The position numbers and the translations under genes are program-made. This document shows positions 5,345-12,763 of a stretch of 13,476 nt of DNA, in pieces. Where the stretch lies: positions 1-13,476 of the forward strand of contig JAUUYO010000072.1 in NCBI GenBank assembly GCA_030590405.1, in the 5' to 3' direction. Within the stretch, counting starts at the first letter, position 1. Each line of letters begins with the position of its first letter. Source of the DNA: Kangiellaceae bacterium (GTDB taxonomy: Bacteria; Pseudomonadota; Gammaproteobacteria; Enterobacterales; Kangiellaceae). The notes beneath the pieces were generated by a model. It ran no database searches and was not told the DNA's origin. It saw only the letters and a program-made list of their open reading frames with translations.

Positions 5345-5779
5345 ATGGCAAATGCTGAACAACTAACAATATTACGCTCTGGAGTTAAAAGGTGGAATGA
5401 TTGGCGTCTACTTAATCACTCAGTTAAACCCGATTTTTCAGGTGCAGATTTAAAAAATTTAGATTTAAAAGAAGCAGATCTGATATGTGCTGATTTTTCT
5501 AATTCGAATTTAGTTGGTGTGGATTTTAGTTTATCCAATTTATATGGAGCTAATCTATCAAACTGCAAAATACTTGGAGTGAACTTTCAAGGTACTCACT
5601 TAGGTGAAGCAAATTTATCAAGATCAAATCTAAACGGTTCTGATTTAAGAAATGCAAACCTGTCTTTATCAAATTTTGAATATTCAAGTATCATTAGTGT
5701 CAAGAAAATAAGGACTCATGTATATTTCACCAAGCCAAACAGCGGCAAAACCGCTATTCGGTTTGAAGCGTTGTATTGA
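5345..5779 (+). CDS. Pentapeptide-repeat protein
   Basis: A 144-residue protein. After a 30-residue lead (including GVKRWNDWRLLN), residues about 31-113 are tandem pentapeptides of A(D/N)LXX form: DFSGADLKNLDLKEADLICA, then DFSNSNLVGVDFSLSNLYGA and NLSRSNLNGSDLRNANLSLS. These fold as a right-handed quadrilateral beta-helix. The last 30 residues (SVKKIRTHVYFTKPNSGKTA) do not follow the repeat. AAGGA (5331-5335) lies nine bases before the ATG. Some family members (Qnr, MfpA, McbG) mimic DNA and protect gyrase, but those have about 200 residues, and most small ones have unknown roles. It is cytoplasmic, since no signal peptide is present. Its 3' end overlaps the convergent rluA-like gene by 26 bp. 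Confidence 0.82.
   Translation: MANAEQLTILRSGVKRWNDWRLLNHSVKPDFSGADLKNLDLKEADLICADFSNSNLVGVDFSLSNLYGANLSNCKILGVNFQGTHLGEANLSRSNLNGSDLRNANLSLSNFEYSSIISVKKIRTHVYFTKPNSGKTAIRFEALY
5740..5756 (+). terminator. Hairpin at the convergent 3' ends of the pentapeptide and RluA-type genes
   Basis: AGCGG-caaaa-CCGCT is a perfect 5-bp stem, extended after a bulge by flanking CAAAC and GTTTG, inside the end of the pentapeptide gene and at the overlap with the minus-strand gene. There is no real T-run, so a terminator role is tentative. Confidence 0.3.
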
Positions 5780-6437
5780 TATTGCTCAATGAAAACTCAT
5801 TCAAAAGGTTCGTTATTTCATTTGATACAAAGTATTTTCCAAAATTGGGACGGCAATGAATATTGCTATGTTCATCCCGCCAACTAAAACTCAATTGATA
5901 AGCATGCAGGTAACCGCGAACTGCATTACTGCCTGAATATCGCTGGTCACCTAAAATGGGGGCACCAATCGATTTAAGTGCAACTCTTATTTGATGGGTT
6001 TTTCCGGTGGTCGGGGTGATCCAGTATAGCCGAATACCTGGGAGCAAAGAGCGACTTTGAAAATGAGTTGTTGCAGGATTCACTTTGGATTGGCATAGTT
6101 TCCAACTGCCTCGGCGCGATTTTTTCATATCACCAATAATATGACCTTGTTTTTTTTTTGGTTTTTTATCGCCTAATGCGATATAAGTTTTGTCGATTTT
6201 TCTCTGTTCAAACATTTTGCCTAGTTCAGCCGCAACGTATTGAGATTTTGCGAAAATTAATAATCCGGAGATTATTTTATCAAGTCGATGTACCGGCCAG
6301 ATATTATCGCCCAACTGGGCTTTTAACAGGGTGTGGATACCTGATGTACCTTGTTGATTATGAAAGGAGATGCCAGATGGTTTATCGATCACAATAAAAT
6401 CATCATTTTCATATATCGGGAGAATTTTGGTTAGCAT
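5754..6437 (-). CDS. RluA-family pseudouridine synthase (TIGR01621-like)
   Basis: The 227-residue enzyme converts uridine to pseudouridine in RNA. It opens with the RluA-family NDDFIVIDKPSGISFHNQ (11-28). The catalytic aspartate is D53 in PVHRLDKIISGLLIFAK; the usual HRLDxxTSG threonine is isoleucine here (I56). Further motifs are KTYIAL, GKTHQIRVALKSIGAPILGD and RGYLHAYQLSF. It lacks an S4 RNA-binding domain and is short, as are RluA and the gammaproteobacterial TIGR01621 group. The RNA target is unknown, so no symbol is given. Its 3' end overlaps the convergent pentapeptide gene by 26 bp, which suggests that the pentapeptide gene arrived beside a resident gene. Confidence 0.88.
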   Translation of the reverse strand: MLTKILPIYENDDFIVIDKPSGISFHNQQGTSGIHTLLKAQLGDNIWPVHRLDKIISGLLIFAKSQYVAAELGKMFEQRKIDKTYIALGDKKPKKKQGHIIGDMKKSRRGSWKLCQSKVNPATTHFQSRSLLPGIRLYWITPTTGKTHQIRVALKSIGAPILGDQRYSGSNAVRGYLHAYQLSFSWRDEHSNIHCRPNFGKYFVSNEITNLLNEFSLSNINTTLQTE

Positions 6438-6784
6438 AGATTGGCCATAAAGGGGGTAATTACAAGATAAAGTGAGTAGCGCTTTATGTGGATTGTAACG
6501 ATATTACTCAGTGATAGTCGATCTTTTGTAAGAAACAGGTCCTATTATTCTGTATTTTGAAGGTTTTGGTTAGTTTTTATCCCCATAACGATTGTTTTTG
6601 TTGCCAACTACAATCATAATTGGCGGTGTAGATTTATGTTAGTCGATAACACTTCATCCTTTGTTGTTAAACTTTTTGGAATGAGGTACTAGCATAAAGG
6701 ATATAATTAAAATTAATTGGAACGCGTAATACTAATGGGATTCGATATTCTGTATTTTTAGTTGACGAATATCACAGGGAGGAT
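6438..6784. promoter_or_regulatory. Divergent gap between the RluA-type gene and the response regulator
   Basis: No gene is seen in these 347 bases. A TATAAT at 6702-6707 faces the response regulator; the nearest -35-like TTGGAA (6676-6681) is 20 bp away, too far for a good promoter. A 13-base sequence, TATTCTGTATTTT, occurs at 6546-6558 and again at 6746-6758, exactly 200 bp apart, for unknown reasons. A strong Shine-Dalgarno AGGGAGG lies at 6776-6782. Confidence 0.4.
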
Positions 6785-6790
6785 GTGCAA

Positions 6791-7186
6791 TTGGCACTCA
6801 TACTTTTAGTGGATGATGATCCACAAATGTTACGCTTGTTAACTGATGTTATCGAGCTTGACGGACATGAAGCTCTAATGGCTGAAGATGGCGAGCTTGC
6901 GCTGGCTTATTTTGAGCATCAAGCGCCTGATCTAGTGATCACAGATATTTTAATGCCCAATAAAGAAGGGTTGGAATTTATCTCTGAAGTCCGTGAAATG
7001 TACCCTGATCTCAAAATCATCGCTTACTCTGGCGGTGGTTCAGCCGATCCCGAAAGTTATCTTGAGTTTGCCAGCGGTATGGGGGCTGACAGGGTCTTCA
7101 GTAAACCAATGCCTTTGGCCAGTTTACGTAATGAAATCAAATCGTTACTCGCTGAAGGTAATATCAAATCAACCGCCTCCAACTAG
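6791..7186 (+). CDS. Single-domain (REC-only) response regulator
   Basis: A CheY-like receiver with no output domain, about 131 residues. The start is uncertain: GTG at 6785 is in frame, but AGGGAGG ends only two bases before it, while TTG at 6791 has an 8-base spacing and is preferred. In numbering from the GTG, all phosphoryl-transfer residues are present: acidic D10-D12 in LVDDD, phospho-acceptor D54 in LVITDILMPNKEG, S82 in IIAYSGGG (the usual T/S position) and K107 in FSKP. The protein should therefore accept phosphate. REC-only proteins act by partner binding, as in chemotaxis or phosphorelay. A histidine-kinase-like gene lies convergently 127 bp downstream, but that protein appears unable to phosphorylate itself. 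Confidence 0.87.
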   Translation: MALILLVDDDPQMLRLLTDVIELDGHEALMAEDGELALAYFEHQAPDLVITDILMPNKEGLEFISEVREMYPDLKIIAYSGGGSADPESYLEFASGMGADRVFSKPMPLASLRNEIKSLLAEGNIKSTASN

Positions 7187-7312
7187 GGGGTGTTGATCTT
7201 TCGTAGTTCAACAGCCTCTAATGGTTTAATTCTTCAATTTTATCGATATGGAAAAATTACTGGCCCTAAGGTCGTTCTAGATCCTATAAAACGGCTTCTG
7301 GTTCCGCTCTGG

Positions 7313-9061
7313 TTATTCATCATAAGTGATAGTAAACCAGAATTGACTCCCTTGGCCTATTTCACTAATGACGCCAATTTCTCCACCCATTAATTCAGCC
7401 AGGTTTTTGGAGACAATCAATCTCAATCGACCTGCAAAACTGCTATTGCTCAATTTGGTGGTTTGTTGCAATGAGTCGAAAATTCCTTTCTGGGCTTCTG
7501 GTGACATGCCAATGCCTGTATCTGCAATAGTGAAACGGAGTAATTTATGACCTTCTTTAGCTGCCACATCGGCATACAGGGAAACTTCTCCCGATTTGGT
7601 GAAGCGAATGGCGTTGCCCAGTAAATTACGCAATATTTGCTTAATTCGGAAGACATCTGCCTGGATGACTGATGGTACTTCTGCATCGCTACTGGCTTGC
7701 AAAGACAGATCTTTTTCATTGGCATAGTGTGAAAGTTCAGAGGATATATCGTCGATCAATTCGCGCACATTAAATTCTTTAGACTTCAGCCTAAGCATAT
7801 TAGCATCAAGTTTTGAGAAATCTAAAATGTTATTAAGGTTGTCGACTAATGTTCTGGTTGAACGTTTGGCGATATTTAATAGTTGCTTGGGCTCGGCTTC
7901 AAACGGGTATTCAGATAACAACTTTAACATGCTAACCACCGATTTCATGGGGGTGGTAATTTCGTCGCCCATGCGAGACAAAAATTCTGACTTGAGCCGT
8001 GGCGCAGCAACGGCTGAATCTCGTTGTGTTTGCATTGCCTTGGCATTTTTTTGTAATAGTTGCTGGCTTTCCTGGAGTTTTCTAACTTCAATCGAAAGGG
8101 CTTTTTTCTGCTGGGTTAACTGTTGAAATCGATTGATGATGGCTTGGGAACAATCTGATAAGAATGCGTCTTGATTGGTGTTTTTAAGCTCCGTCAGTGT
8201 TTTTATCTGCTCGGTGATTGGTTTGTCGATATTAAGTGAGTTATTAAGTAGGCTAAGGGTGTTTTGACTGACCCGTAATTGTTGCCAGATAAAAAACATT
8301 GTGCCAAGTGTGATTATTAACCCCAGTATCAGTTGCCAAAATGAGTTGATCAATGAGCTGCTATTTTTAACCATTAAGGCAATTTGCCAAACAGAAGACT
8401 GAATTTCTTTTGGCCACAAGAGCGGAACTAAATCAAAGTCTGTCATATCTGGAGAAGTGTCGATACTCAAACTAAAATTTTGGCTATTCTTTAGCAGCAC
8501 CACAGGTGCCTTAGACAGGTGATGAATGTTTTTGAGCATTGATATATCTATAAATTTAACGCCAATCAGGCTACCGATGATCTCATTTTCCACGGTTTTT
8601 ACCGGCACCAATAAAATGATGGCCGGTTGTTCTTTGTAAGTTTGAATTATTCGGGTGATTCGTTTATTTTTATAGAGTTTTTGCAATGGTTGCTGTAGCC
8701 CAAAAAACTGCCCTGGTCGGTTAATTTTTTCCATATAAAGAACGTCATTGGATTTGGCGTGAATTCCTAAGATATTAAGACCTGCCGCGCGATAGATATC
8801 CTGTTGGCTGGATAAACGTTGTGGCCATTCAAGTACTGATGACTCTTGCCAAAATGGATTATTTGACAGACTGATAAGACCATCAGAAAGTGCGCTAATA
8901 TTGTCGTTAAGTTGTAGGCTTATCTGTTGGCTGGCAAGTTCCGCTGCATCAATATTATTTTCTGCAGTTGTTTGACTATTAGACTGTCCGCCCATTAATA
9001 AGGCTGTGAATAAAGCTCCAGAGATCAGCAGTATAAGTAAGGATTTATATGTCGGTGACAT
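7313..9061 (-). CDS. Membrane histidine-kinase-like protein with degenerate H-box and G2 box (probable pseudokinase)
   Basis: 582 residues; the ATG at 9061 has GGAG seven bases before it, unlike the ATG at 9079. Order: membrane segment (about 7-23), a periplasmic sensor region (about 25-235) without a recognised fold, a second membrane segment (about 241-258), a Gln/Lys-rich coiled coil (about 305-350), HisKA (about 355-420) and HATPase_c (about 465-580). The H-box reads KSEFLSRMGDEITTPM where hybrid-type kinases have KSEFLANMSHEIRTPM, so the phosphorylatable His is Asp (D366, codon GAC at 7964-7966). The N-box (RNLLGNAIRFT) and G1 (DTGIG, 514-518) are kept, but G2 (GGTGLGL) has become FAGRLRL (542-548). 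The frame is intact over 1.7 kb, so it is not an ordinary pseudogene. The phosphatase-type ExxT (E367-T370) remains. Confidence 0.85.
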   Translation of the reverse strand: MSPTYKSLLILLISGALFTALLMGGQSNSQTTAENNIDAAELASQQISLQLNDNISALSDGLISLSNNPFWQESSVLEWPQRLSSQQDIYRAAGLNILGIHAKSNDVLYMEKINRPGQFFGLQQPLQKLYKNKRITRIIQTYKEQPAIILLVPVKTVENEIIGSLIGVKFIDISMLKNIHHLSKAPVVLLKNSQNFSLSIDTSPDMTDFDLVPLLWPKEIQSSVWQIALMVKNSSSLINSFWQLILGLIITLGTMFFIWQQLRVSQNTLSLLNNSLNIDKPITEQIKTLTELKNTNQDAFLSDCSQAIINRFQQLTQQKKALSIEVRKLQESQQLLQKNAKAMQTQRDSAVAAPRLKSEFLSRMGDEITTPMKSVVSMLKLLSEYPFEAEPKQLLNIAKRSTRTLVDNLNNILDFSKLDANMLRLKSKEFNVRELIDDISSELSHYANEKDLSLQASSDAEVPSVIQADVFRIKQILRNLLGNAIRFTKSGEVSLYADVAAKEGHKLLRFTIADTGIGMSPEAQKGIFDSLQQTTKLSNSSFAGRLRLIVSKNLAELMGGEIGVISEIGQGSQFWFTITYDE

Positions 9062-9143
9062 AGGAAGCTCCAGGGCCATTATTATTGAGTCATAAACATT
9101 ACGAAGAATATCAAAAGGCTTGAATTTAATCTGAATCCAAGTG

Positions 9144-10112
9144 CTAAAGTGTGACAGAGTTATGACTATGTTCTGACTCTTTTTCTAATTTTTTGATCTG
9201 TTTAACAATTTGTTGGTGTTCGGGCAAAACAATTTGCTGTTTTGCCGCCATCTCAAGTAGATAACCAGAGATAAAGTCTATCTCTGTCATTCTGCCCATC
9301 AGAATATCCTGACGCATTGAAGAGACATTAGTATAGGTCTGATTGGCGACATACTCAACTTTTTCAAAAATACTTTGCCAGCTTTGTAAAGGAAGGTATT
9401 GTTGAATAACCGGGGCTAATTGTTGAGTGAGTCTTTTAGCCTGTTGATTGATTTCTTTATTGCCGATTAGATCGCCATTTTGCACATTATAAATGGCGGT
9501 CAAAGGATTAATAATCGAGTTAATCAGCAATTTTGTCCAGAGCGCCTGATGATGTTCAGTATTCCAGCTTGTTTGCGGTAATGCCCGATTGAGCTGGTCT
9601 AGCAGAGGCGTGATTAAACCTCTATTCTGAGCTGCTTGTCGAGCCGCCTGGTGCTCGTCTTGATTTAGAGTGCTAATTTCTCCTATCAGTGTTTCTCCTT
9701 GTCCGGTATGCAGCAAATTGGTATTTTCTAAGCGAGCGCCGTGGCTTGTGGAGGCTTGGTAGACAACGGTCTCAGGTAAATAATGTTGAGCGATTTCAAT
9801 AATGCCCATGCCATTCATCATTAATACAATAGGGGGATGAGCATGGCCAATGTTCTTTAGTTCACGGCATAGCGCTTCAAGTGCTGTCGCTTTGACGCAG
9901 ATGATAATAAAGTCAGCGGTTTGCCAGTTTGTAAGAGCGTGATGAGTGATGTTGCAGGTAAACCTACGGTTGGGCGATTGCATTGTGAATTGTTGGTTAG
10001 GTTGGTGCTGTCTAGCATACAGGCGGACGTTTACTTGCTTATCGAGCAGATAAGCTGTCCAAAGATGACCCATACTTCCAGAGCCGATGATGTTGATGGA
10101 TAGGGGAGTCAT
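9144..10112 (-). CDS. panE: 2-dehydropantoate 2-reductase (ketopantoate reductase)
   Basis: 322 residues. PanE reduces ketopantoate with NADPH to pantoate in pantothenate and coenzyme A synthesis. The Rossmann nucleotide site is INIIGSGSMGHLW (GxGxxG at 10-15), and VMMNGMG follows. The catalytic lysine is K194 in LWTKLLINSIINPLTAIYN, and the C-terminal domain has SSMRQDILMGRMTEIDFISG with the conserved Ser, Glu and Asp. The ATG at 10112 is preferred over the GTG at 10157, because the latter's first codons contain a perfect TATAAT (10148-10153 on the minus strand) placed as a promoter for the shorter gene. No clear Shine-Dalgarno is seen. Other ApbA/PanE-family substrates are possible. It is divergent from ampG with a 120-bp gap. 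Confidence 0.88.
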   Translation of the reverse strand: MTPLSINIIGSGSMGHLWTAYLLDKQVNVRLYARQHQPNQQFTMQSPNRRFTCNITHHALTNWQTADFIIICVKATALEALCRELKNIGHAHPPIVLMMNGMGIIEIAQHYLPETVVYQASTSHGARLENTNLLHTGQGETLIGEISTLNQDEHQAARQAAQNRGLITPLLDQLNRALPQTSWNTEHHQALWTKLLINSIINPLTAIYNVQNGDLIGNKEINQQAKRLTQQLAPVIQQYLPLQSWQSIFEKVEYVANQTYTNVSSMRQDILMGRMTEIDFISGYLLEMAAKQQIVLPEHQQIVKQIKKLEKESEHSHNSVTL

Positions 10113-10147
10113 TGAGTGTCGAGGTACCAGGCTTTGCAAACTAATTG

Positions 10148-10176
10148 AATTATACACTACATGCTTTGCTGTGTTT
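10148..10176 (-). promoter_or_regulatory. Candidate panE promoter
   Basis: On the minus strand GAAACA (-35, three of six matches), a 17-bp spacer and TATAAT (-10, perfect) precede the panE ATG at 10112 with a predicted leader of roughly 30 bases. The position argues against the upstream GTG start. Confidence 0.5.
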
Positions 10177-10232
10177 CTAGTAGTATCCTCACTTCTGATT
10201 GCTCAATTAAATACAGATGAAACATTAATTAT

Positions 10233-11792
10233 ATGACAGATGTTCAGATAGAAGTTACTCAAAAATCAAGAGGTTGGCTTGATACCATTAGACTTTTTTT
10301 GAAAAAAGAAGTCATCACCATGTTGTTCCTCGGTTTTTCAGCCGGTATACCGCTCTTACTTATTTTCTCTTCTTTGTCACTTTGGTTAGGGGAAGCGGGG
10401 GTTGAGCGTTCAACAGTGACTTATTTTAGCTGGGCAGCATTGGCTTACTCATTCAAGTTTATTTGGTCGCCCTTGATTGATCGACTCCCCTTACCTTTTT
10501 TGACTAAATGGCTAGGTCGAAGGCGGAGTTGGATGCTTTTTTCTCAAATATTAGTGATGACGGCGATTGTTTTAATGGGGAGCGTTGACCCATCGATTGG
10601 TGAGTCGCAGCTTACTTATATGGCTATGTCCGTGGTGATGTTAGGCTTTTCCTCGGCAACTCAGGATACCGTGATAGATGCCTATCGAATAGAAGTTGTT
10701 GAACCCGACTTGCAAGCCTTAATGGCATCTACTTATATCGCTGGTTATCGGATAGGCATGATCGTAGCCGGTGCGGGGGCTTTAATTCTTGCGCAAACTT
10801 TTGGCTCTGCGGTTGAAACTTATAGTTATGTAGCGTGGCAAGCTACTTATTACATCATGGCACTCGTCATGTTAGTTGGCGTGACAACAACTTTGATGAT
10901 TTCAGAACCACTACAGTCCCAAATAGCATTAACCAAATTCAGTAATAAACAATATTTAAAGTTTTTATTGCTTTTTTTGATCGGCGCGATAGTTTTTATA
11001 TTTGCCTATACTGAGTGGCCCAGTTTCGTTGAGTCTATCTATCATGGAAACGTTAAGATAAATATTAGGAATAATGTTTTAGCGAATTTGGCAATGGAGG
11101 TTTTAAGGCTAGGTGCTTGTTTGGTATGTGTCGCGTTTATTTTGTTTTTAATTTCGAGAACTGCTTTGTATGAAAGACAGCTAGTGGAAGAAACTTACAT
11201 TCGTCCAATAGAGGACTTTTTCTCTCGATATGGTTTAAAAGTTGCCTTGTTGATCTTGCTGTTTGTTGGTTTTTATCGAATTTCAGATATCGTATTGGGG
11301 GTGATCGCTCTGGTTTTCTACCAGGATATGGGATTTAGCAAAATAGAAATTGCCGCAGCAACTAAAACTTTTGGATTGATCATGACACTGACAGGGGGAT
11401 TTCTTGGTGGCATTTTATCGGCTAAATATGGTGTGATGCGTATTTTATTCTTAGGTGCCGTTTTAACCATTGTGACCAATTTATTATTTGTGTTACTCGC
11501 ACAAGCTGGTCATGATATCGCATTTCTTTATGTGGTTATTTCAGCCGACAATATCACCGGAGGATTGGCCAGTGCTGCTTTTATAGCCTATTTAGCCAGC
11601 TTGACCAACATTTCCTTTACCGCAGTTCAATATGCCATATTTAGCTCATTGATGACTTTAATTCCAAAAACCATAGGTGGTTATTCAGGTTCGATGGTCG
11701 ATAGTATTGGTTATGAAAACTTCTTTTTAGTCGCTAGCGCGATGGGGTTGCCAGTATTAGTGATCTTGCATTTTGTTAGAAAGTACACATGA
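10233..11792 (+). CDS. ampG: AmpG-like muropeptide permease (MFS transporter)
   Basis: 519 residues, an inner-membrane MFS protein with about 14 hydrophobic helices. AmpG imports GlcNAc-anhydro-MurNAc peptides released from peptidoglycan for recycling, and in some species this governs beta-lactamase induction. Family features are MLFLGFSAGIPLLLIFSSLS (30-49), FKFIWSPLIDRLPLPFLTKW and LGRRRSWML between helices 2 and 3, and SATQDTVIDAYRIE. It is close to E. coli AmpG (491 residues) with a slightly longer N-terminus. The start is the first ATG and has no strong Shine-Dalgarno; the in-frame ATG at 10320 would cut the region before helix 1. A yajG-like gene lies nearby, as in E. coli, where yajG and ampG adjoin. 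Confidence 0.9.
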   Translation: MTDVQIEVTQKSRGWLDTIRLFLKKEVITMLFLGFSAGIPLLLIFSSLSLWLGEAGVERSTVTYFSWAALAYSFKFIWSPLIDRLPLPFLTKWLGRRRSWMLFSQILVMTAIVLMGSVDPSIGESQLTYMAMSVVMLGFSSATQDTVIDAYRIEVVEPDLQALMASTYIAGYRIGMIVAGAGALILAQTFGSAVETYSYVAWQATYYIMALVMLVGVTTTLMISEPLQSQIALTKFSNKQYLKFLLLFLIGAIVFIFAYTEWPSFVESIYHGNVKINIRNNVLANLAMEVLRLGACLVCVAFILFLISRTALYERQLVEETYIRPIEDFFSRYGLKVALLILLFVGFYRISDIVLGVIALVFYQDMGFSKIEIAAATKTFGLIMTLTGGFLGGILSAKYGVMRILFLGAVLTIVTNLLFVLLAQAGHDIAFLYVVISADNITGGLASAAFIAYLASLTNISFTAVQYAIFSSLMTLIPKTIGGYSGSMVDSIGYENFFLVASAMGLPVLVILHFVRKYT

Positions 11793-11827
11793 ACTAGATT
11801 GATTGGACTGGGGATGGATGAACAAAA

Positions 11828-11854
11828 GGGTTAGAATAATTAGTATTCTAACCC
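11828..11854. terminator. Bidirectional terminator between ampG and the outer-membrane protein gene
   Basis: GGGTTAGAATA (11828-11838), loop ATTAG, TATTCTAACCC (11844-11854): a perfect 11-bp stem. It sits between two convergent genes. The minus-strand side is followed by TTTTGTTC and the plus side by CTGTATAGTTTC, so it is better as a terminator for the minus-strand gene. Confidence 0.8.
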
Positions 11855-11857
11855 CTG

Positions 11858-11894
11858 TATAGTTTCAAAATGAAGGATATAGTTTAAAAATGAA
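11858..11894. repeat. 20-bp tandem duplication spanning the outer-membrane protein stop codon
   Basis: TATAGTTTCAAAATGAA (11858-11874) and TATAGTTTAAAAATGAA (11878-11894) are 16/17 identical with a 20-bp period. The inner copy encodes the last residues and stop of the minus-strand gene; the outer copy lies after the stop and has no stop in the matching position. Confidence 0.75.
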
Positions 11895-12651
11895 AAAATA
11901 CACTCACATATGCGCCTTCAAATTCTAAATCTGAGGTAAAATCAGATTCTTCGACTTCCATGCTAAAAGTGCGGTAACCAGCTTTGGCACCAAGTCCAAA
12001 GTCACTTTCATAACCAACAGAAAGTGCTGTATCAGATAATGAGTCACCATCAAAGCTGATGATATTAATTTCACCGTCTACAAAAAAACCGGTAAGAGGT
12101 AAGTCGACACGGCCTTTTATATAAAGCAGAGGTATGGTGAAATCAAGCACTTCACTTTCGTTGATGTTAGAACCTGCTGGATCGGTATTCAAGGCCACTA
12201 CTCCATCGTATTGGCGTAAGGTTAATCCGGCATCCAGGTTAATCCAATTATCGAGTAGCTCATAATAAAAGGTGTATTCGATATTGCTCATGTCGATTTG
12301 AGTGGTGACATTTTCGGTGGCTGTGAAGGTTTCGCCGCCAAAAATGATATCCCTGCTTAATTCTGAAGAAGCCGATACATCAAGATCAGATGAAACGATC
12401 TTAATATTGGGTAAAAAAGGTACTGGATGTTCTAAAGAGACCCAGATGATATTGTGGTTTTCATTGGTAAATCCCAAGTCATCCTGAATATTGAGCGATG
12501 TACCGAGTTGATTGCCGTTATCAACCGCCAGCACGCCTGAGTAGTCAGGTGTCCATTGATAGGCTCCGATTTCAATGCCAGCAGTATCTGCTTGCACGTA
12601 GGATGATAAAGACAGCCCAGCAATTGCCAGTAAGGATAATTTTTTTAGCAT
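11884..12651 (-). CDS. TIGR04219-like outer-membrane beta-barrel protein
   Basis: 255 residues with a signal peptide MLKKLSLLAIAGLSLSSYVQA (cleavage before D22) and a mature part of alternating hydrophobic beta strands. Features are IEIGAYQWTPDYSG near the start, IEYTFYYELLDNWINLDAGL, LLYIKGRVDLPLTGFFVDGE, GLGAKAGYRTFS and a C-terminal strand ending in Phe (AYVSVFFHF), the usual signal for BAM-mediated insertion. The pattern fits the TIGR04219 family of marine gammaproteobacteria, whose function is unknown. AGGA lies six bases before the ATG. It lies on the same strand as the yajG-like gene, 112 bp downstream, so they may be co-transcribed. A terminator separates it from ampG. Confidence 0.78.
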   Translation of the reverse strand: MLKKLSLLAIAGLSLSSYVQADTAGIEIGAYQWTPDYSGVLAVDNGNQLGTSLNIQDDLGFTNENHNIIWVSLEHPVPFLPNIKIVSSDLDVSASSELSRDIIFGGETFTATENVTTQIDMSNIEYTFYYELLDNWINLDAGLTLRQYDGVVALNTDPAGSNINESEVLDFTIPLLYIKGRVDLPLTGFFVDGEINIISFDGDSLSDTALSVGYESDFGLGAKAGYRTFSMEVEESDFTSDLEFEGAYVSVFFHF

Positions 12652-12763
12652 CGTATTTTCCTGATTATTAATGTTAATAAGTTATTATGGACCATTAACT
12701 GCAAAAAAGTCAGAAAATGATCACAAATATAGCCAATTTTGCTATTAAATTAACAAGTTATCA

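Noticed and set aside
5735..5780. Second attC site after the pentapeptide gene
   Set aside because: A hairpin is present, but no GTTRRRY/RYYYAAC pair frames it, so a cassette boundary is not supported.
7187..7312. Terminator between the response regulator and the kinase-like gene
   Set aside because: No convincing stem with a T-run was found in the 126-bp convergent gap.
9062..9079. Upstream ATG for the histidine-kinase-like gene
   Set aside because: It has no ribosome binding site, whereas GGAG sits properly before the ATG at 9061.
10113..10157. GTG start giving a 337-residue PanE
   Set aside because: The first codons contain the TATAAT of the likely promoter, and family members begin near the GxGxxG motif.
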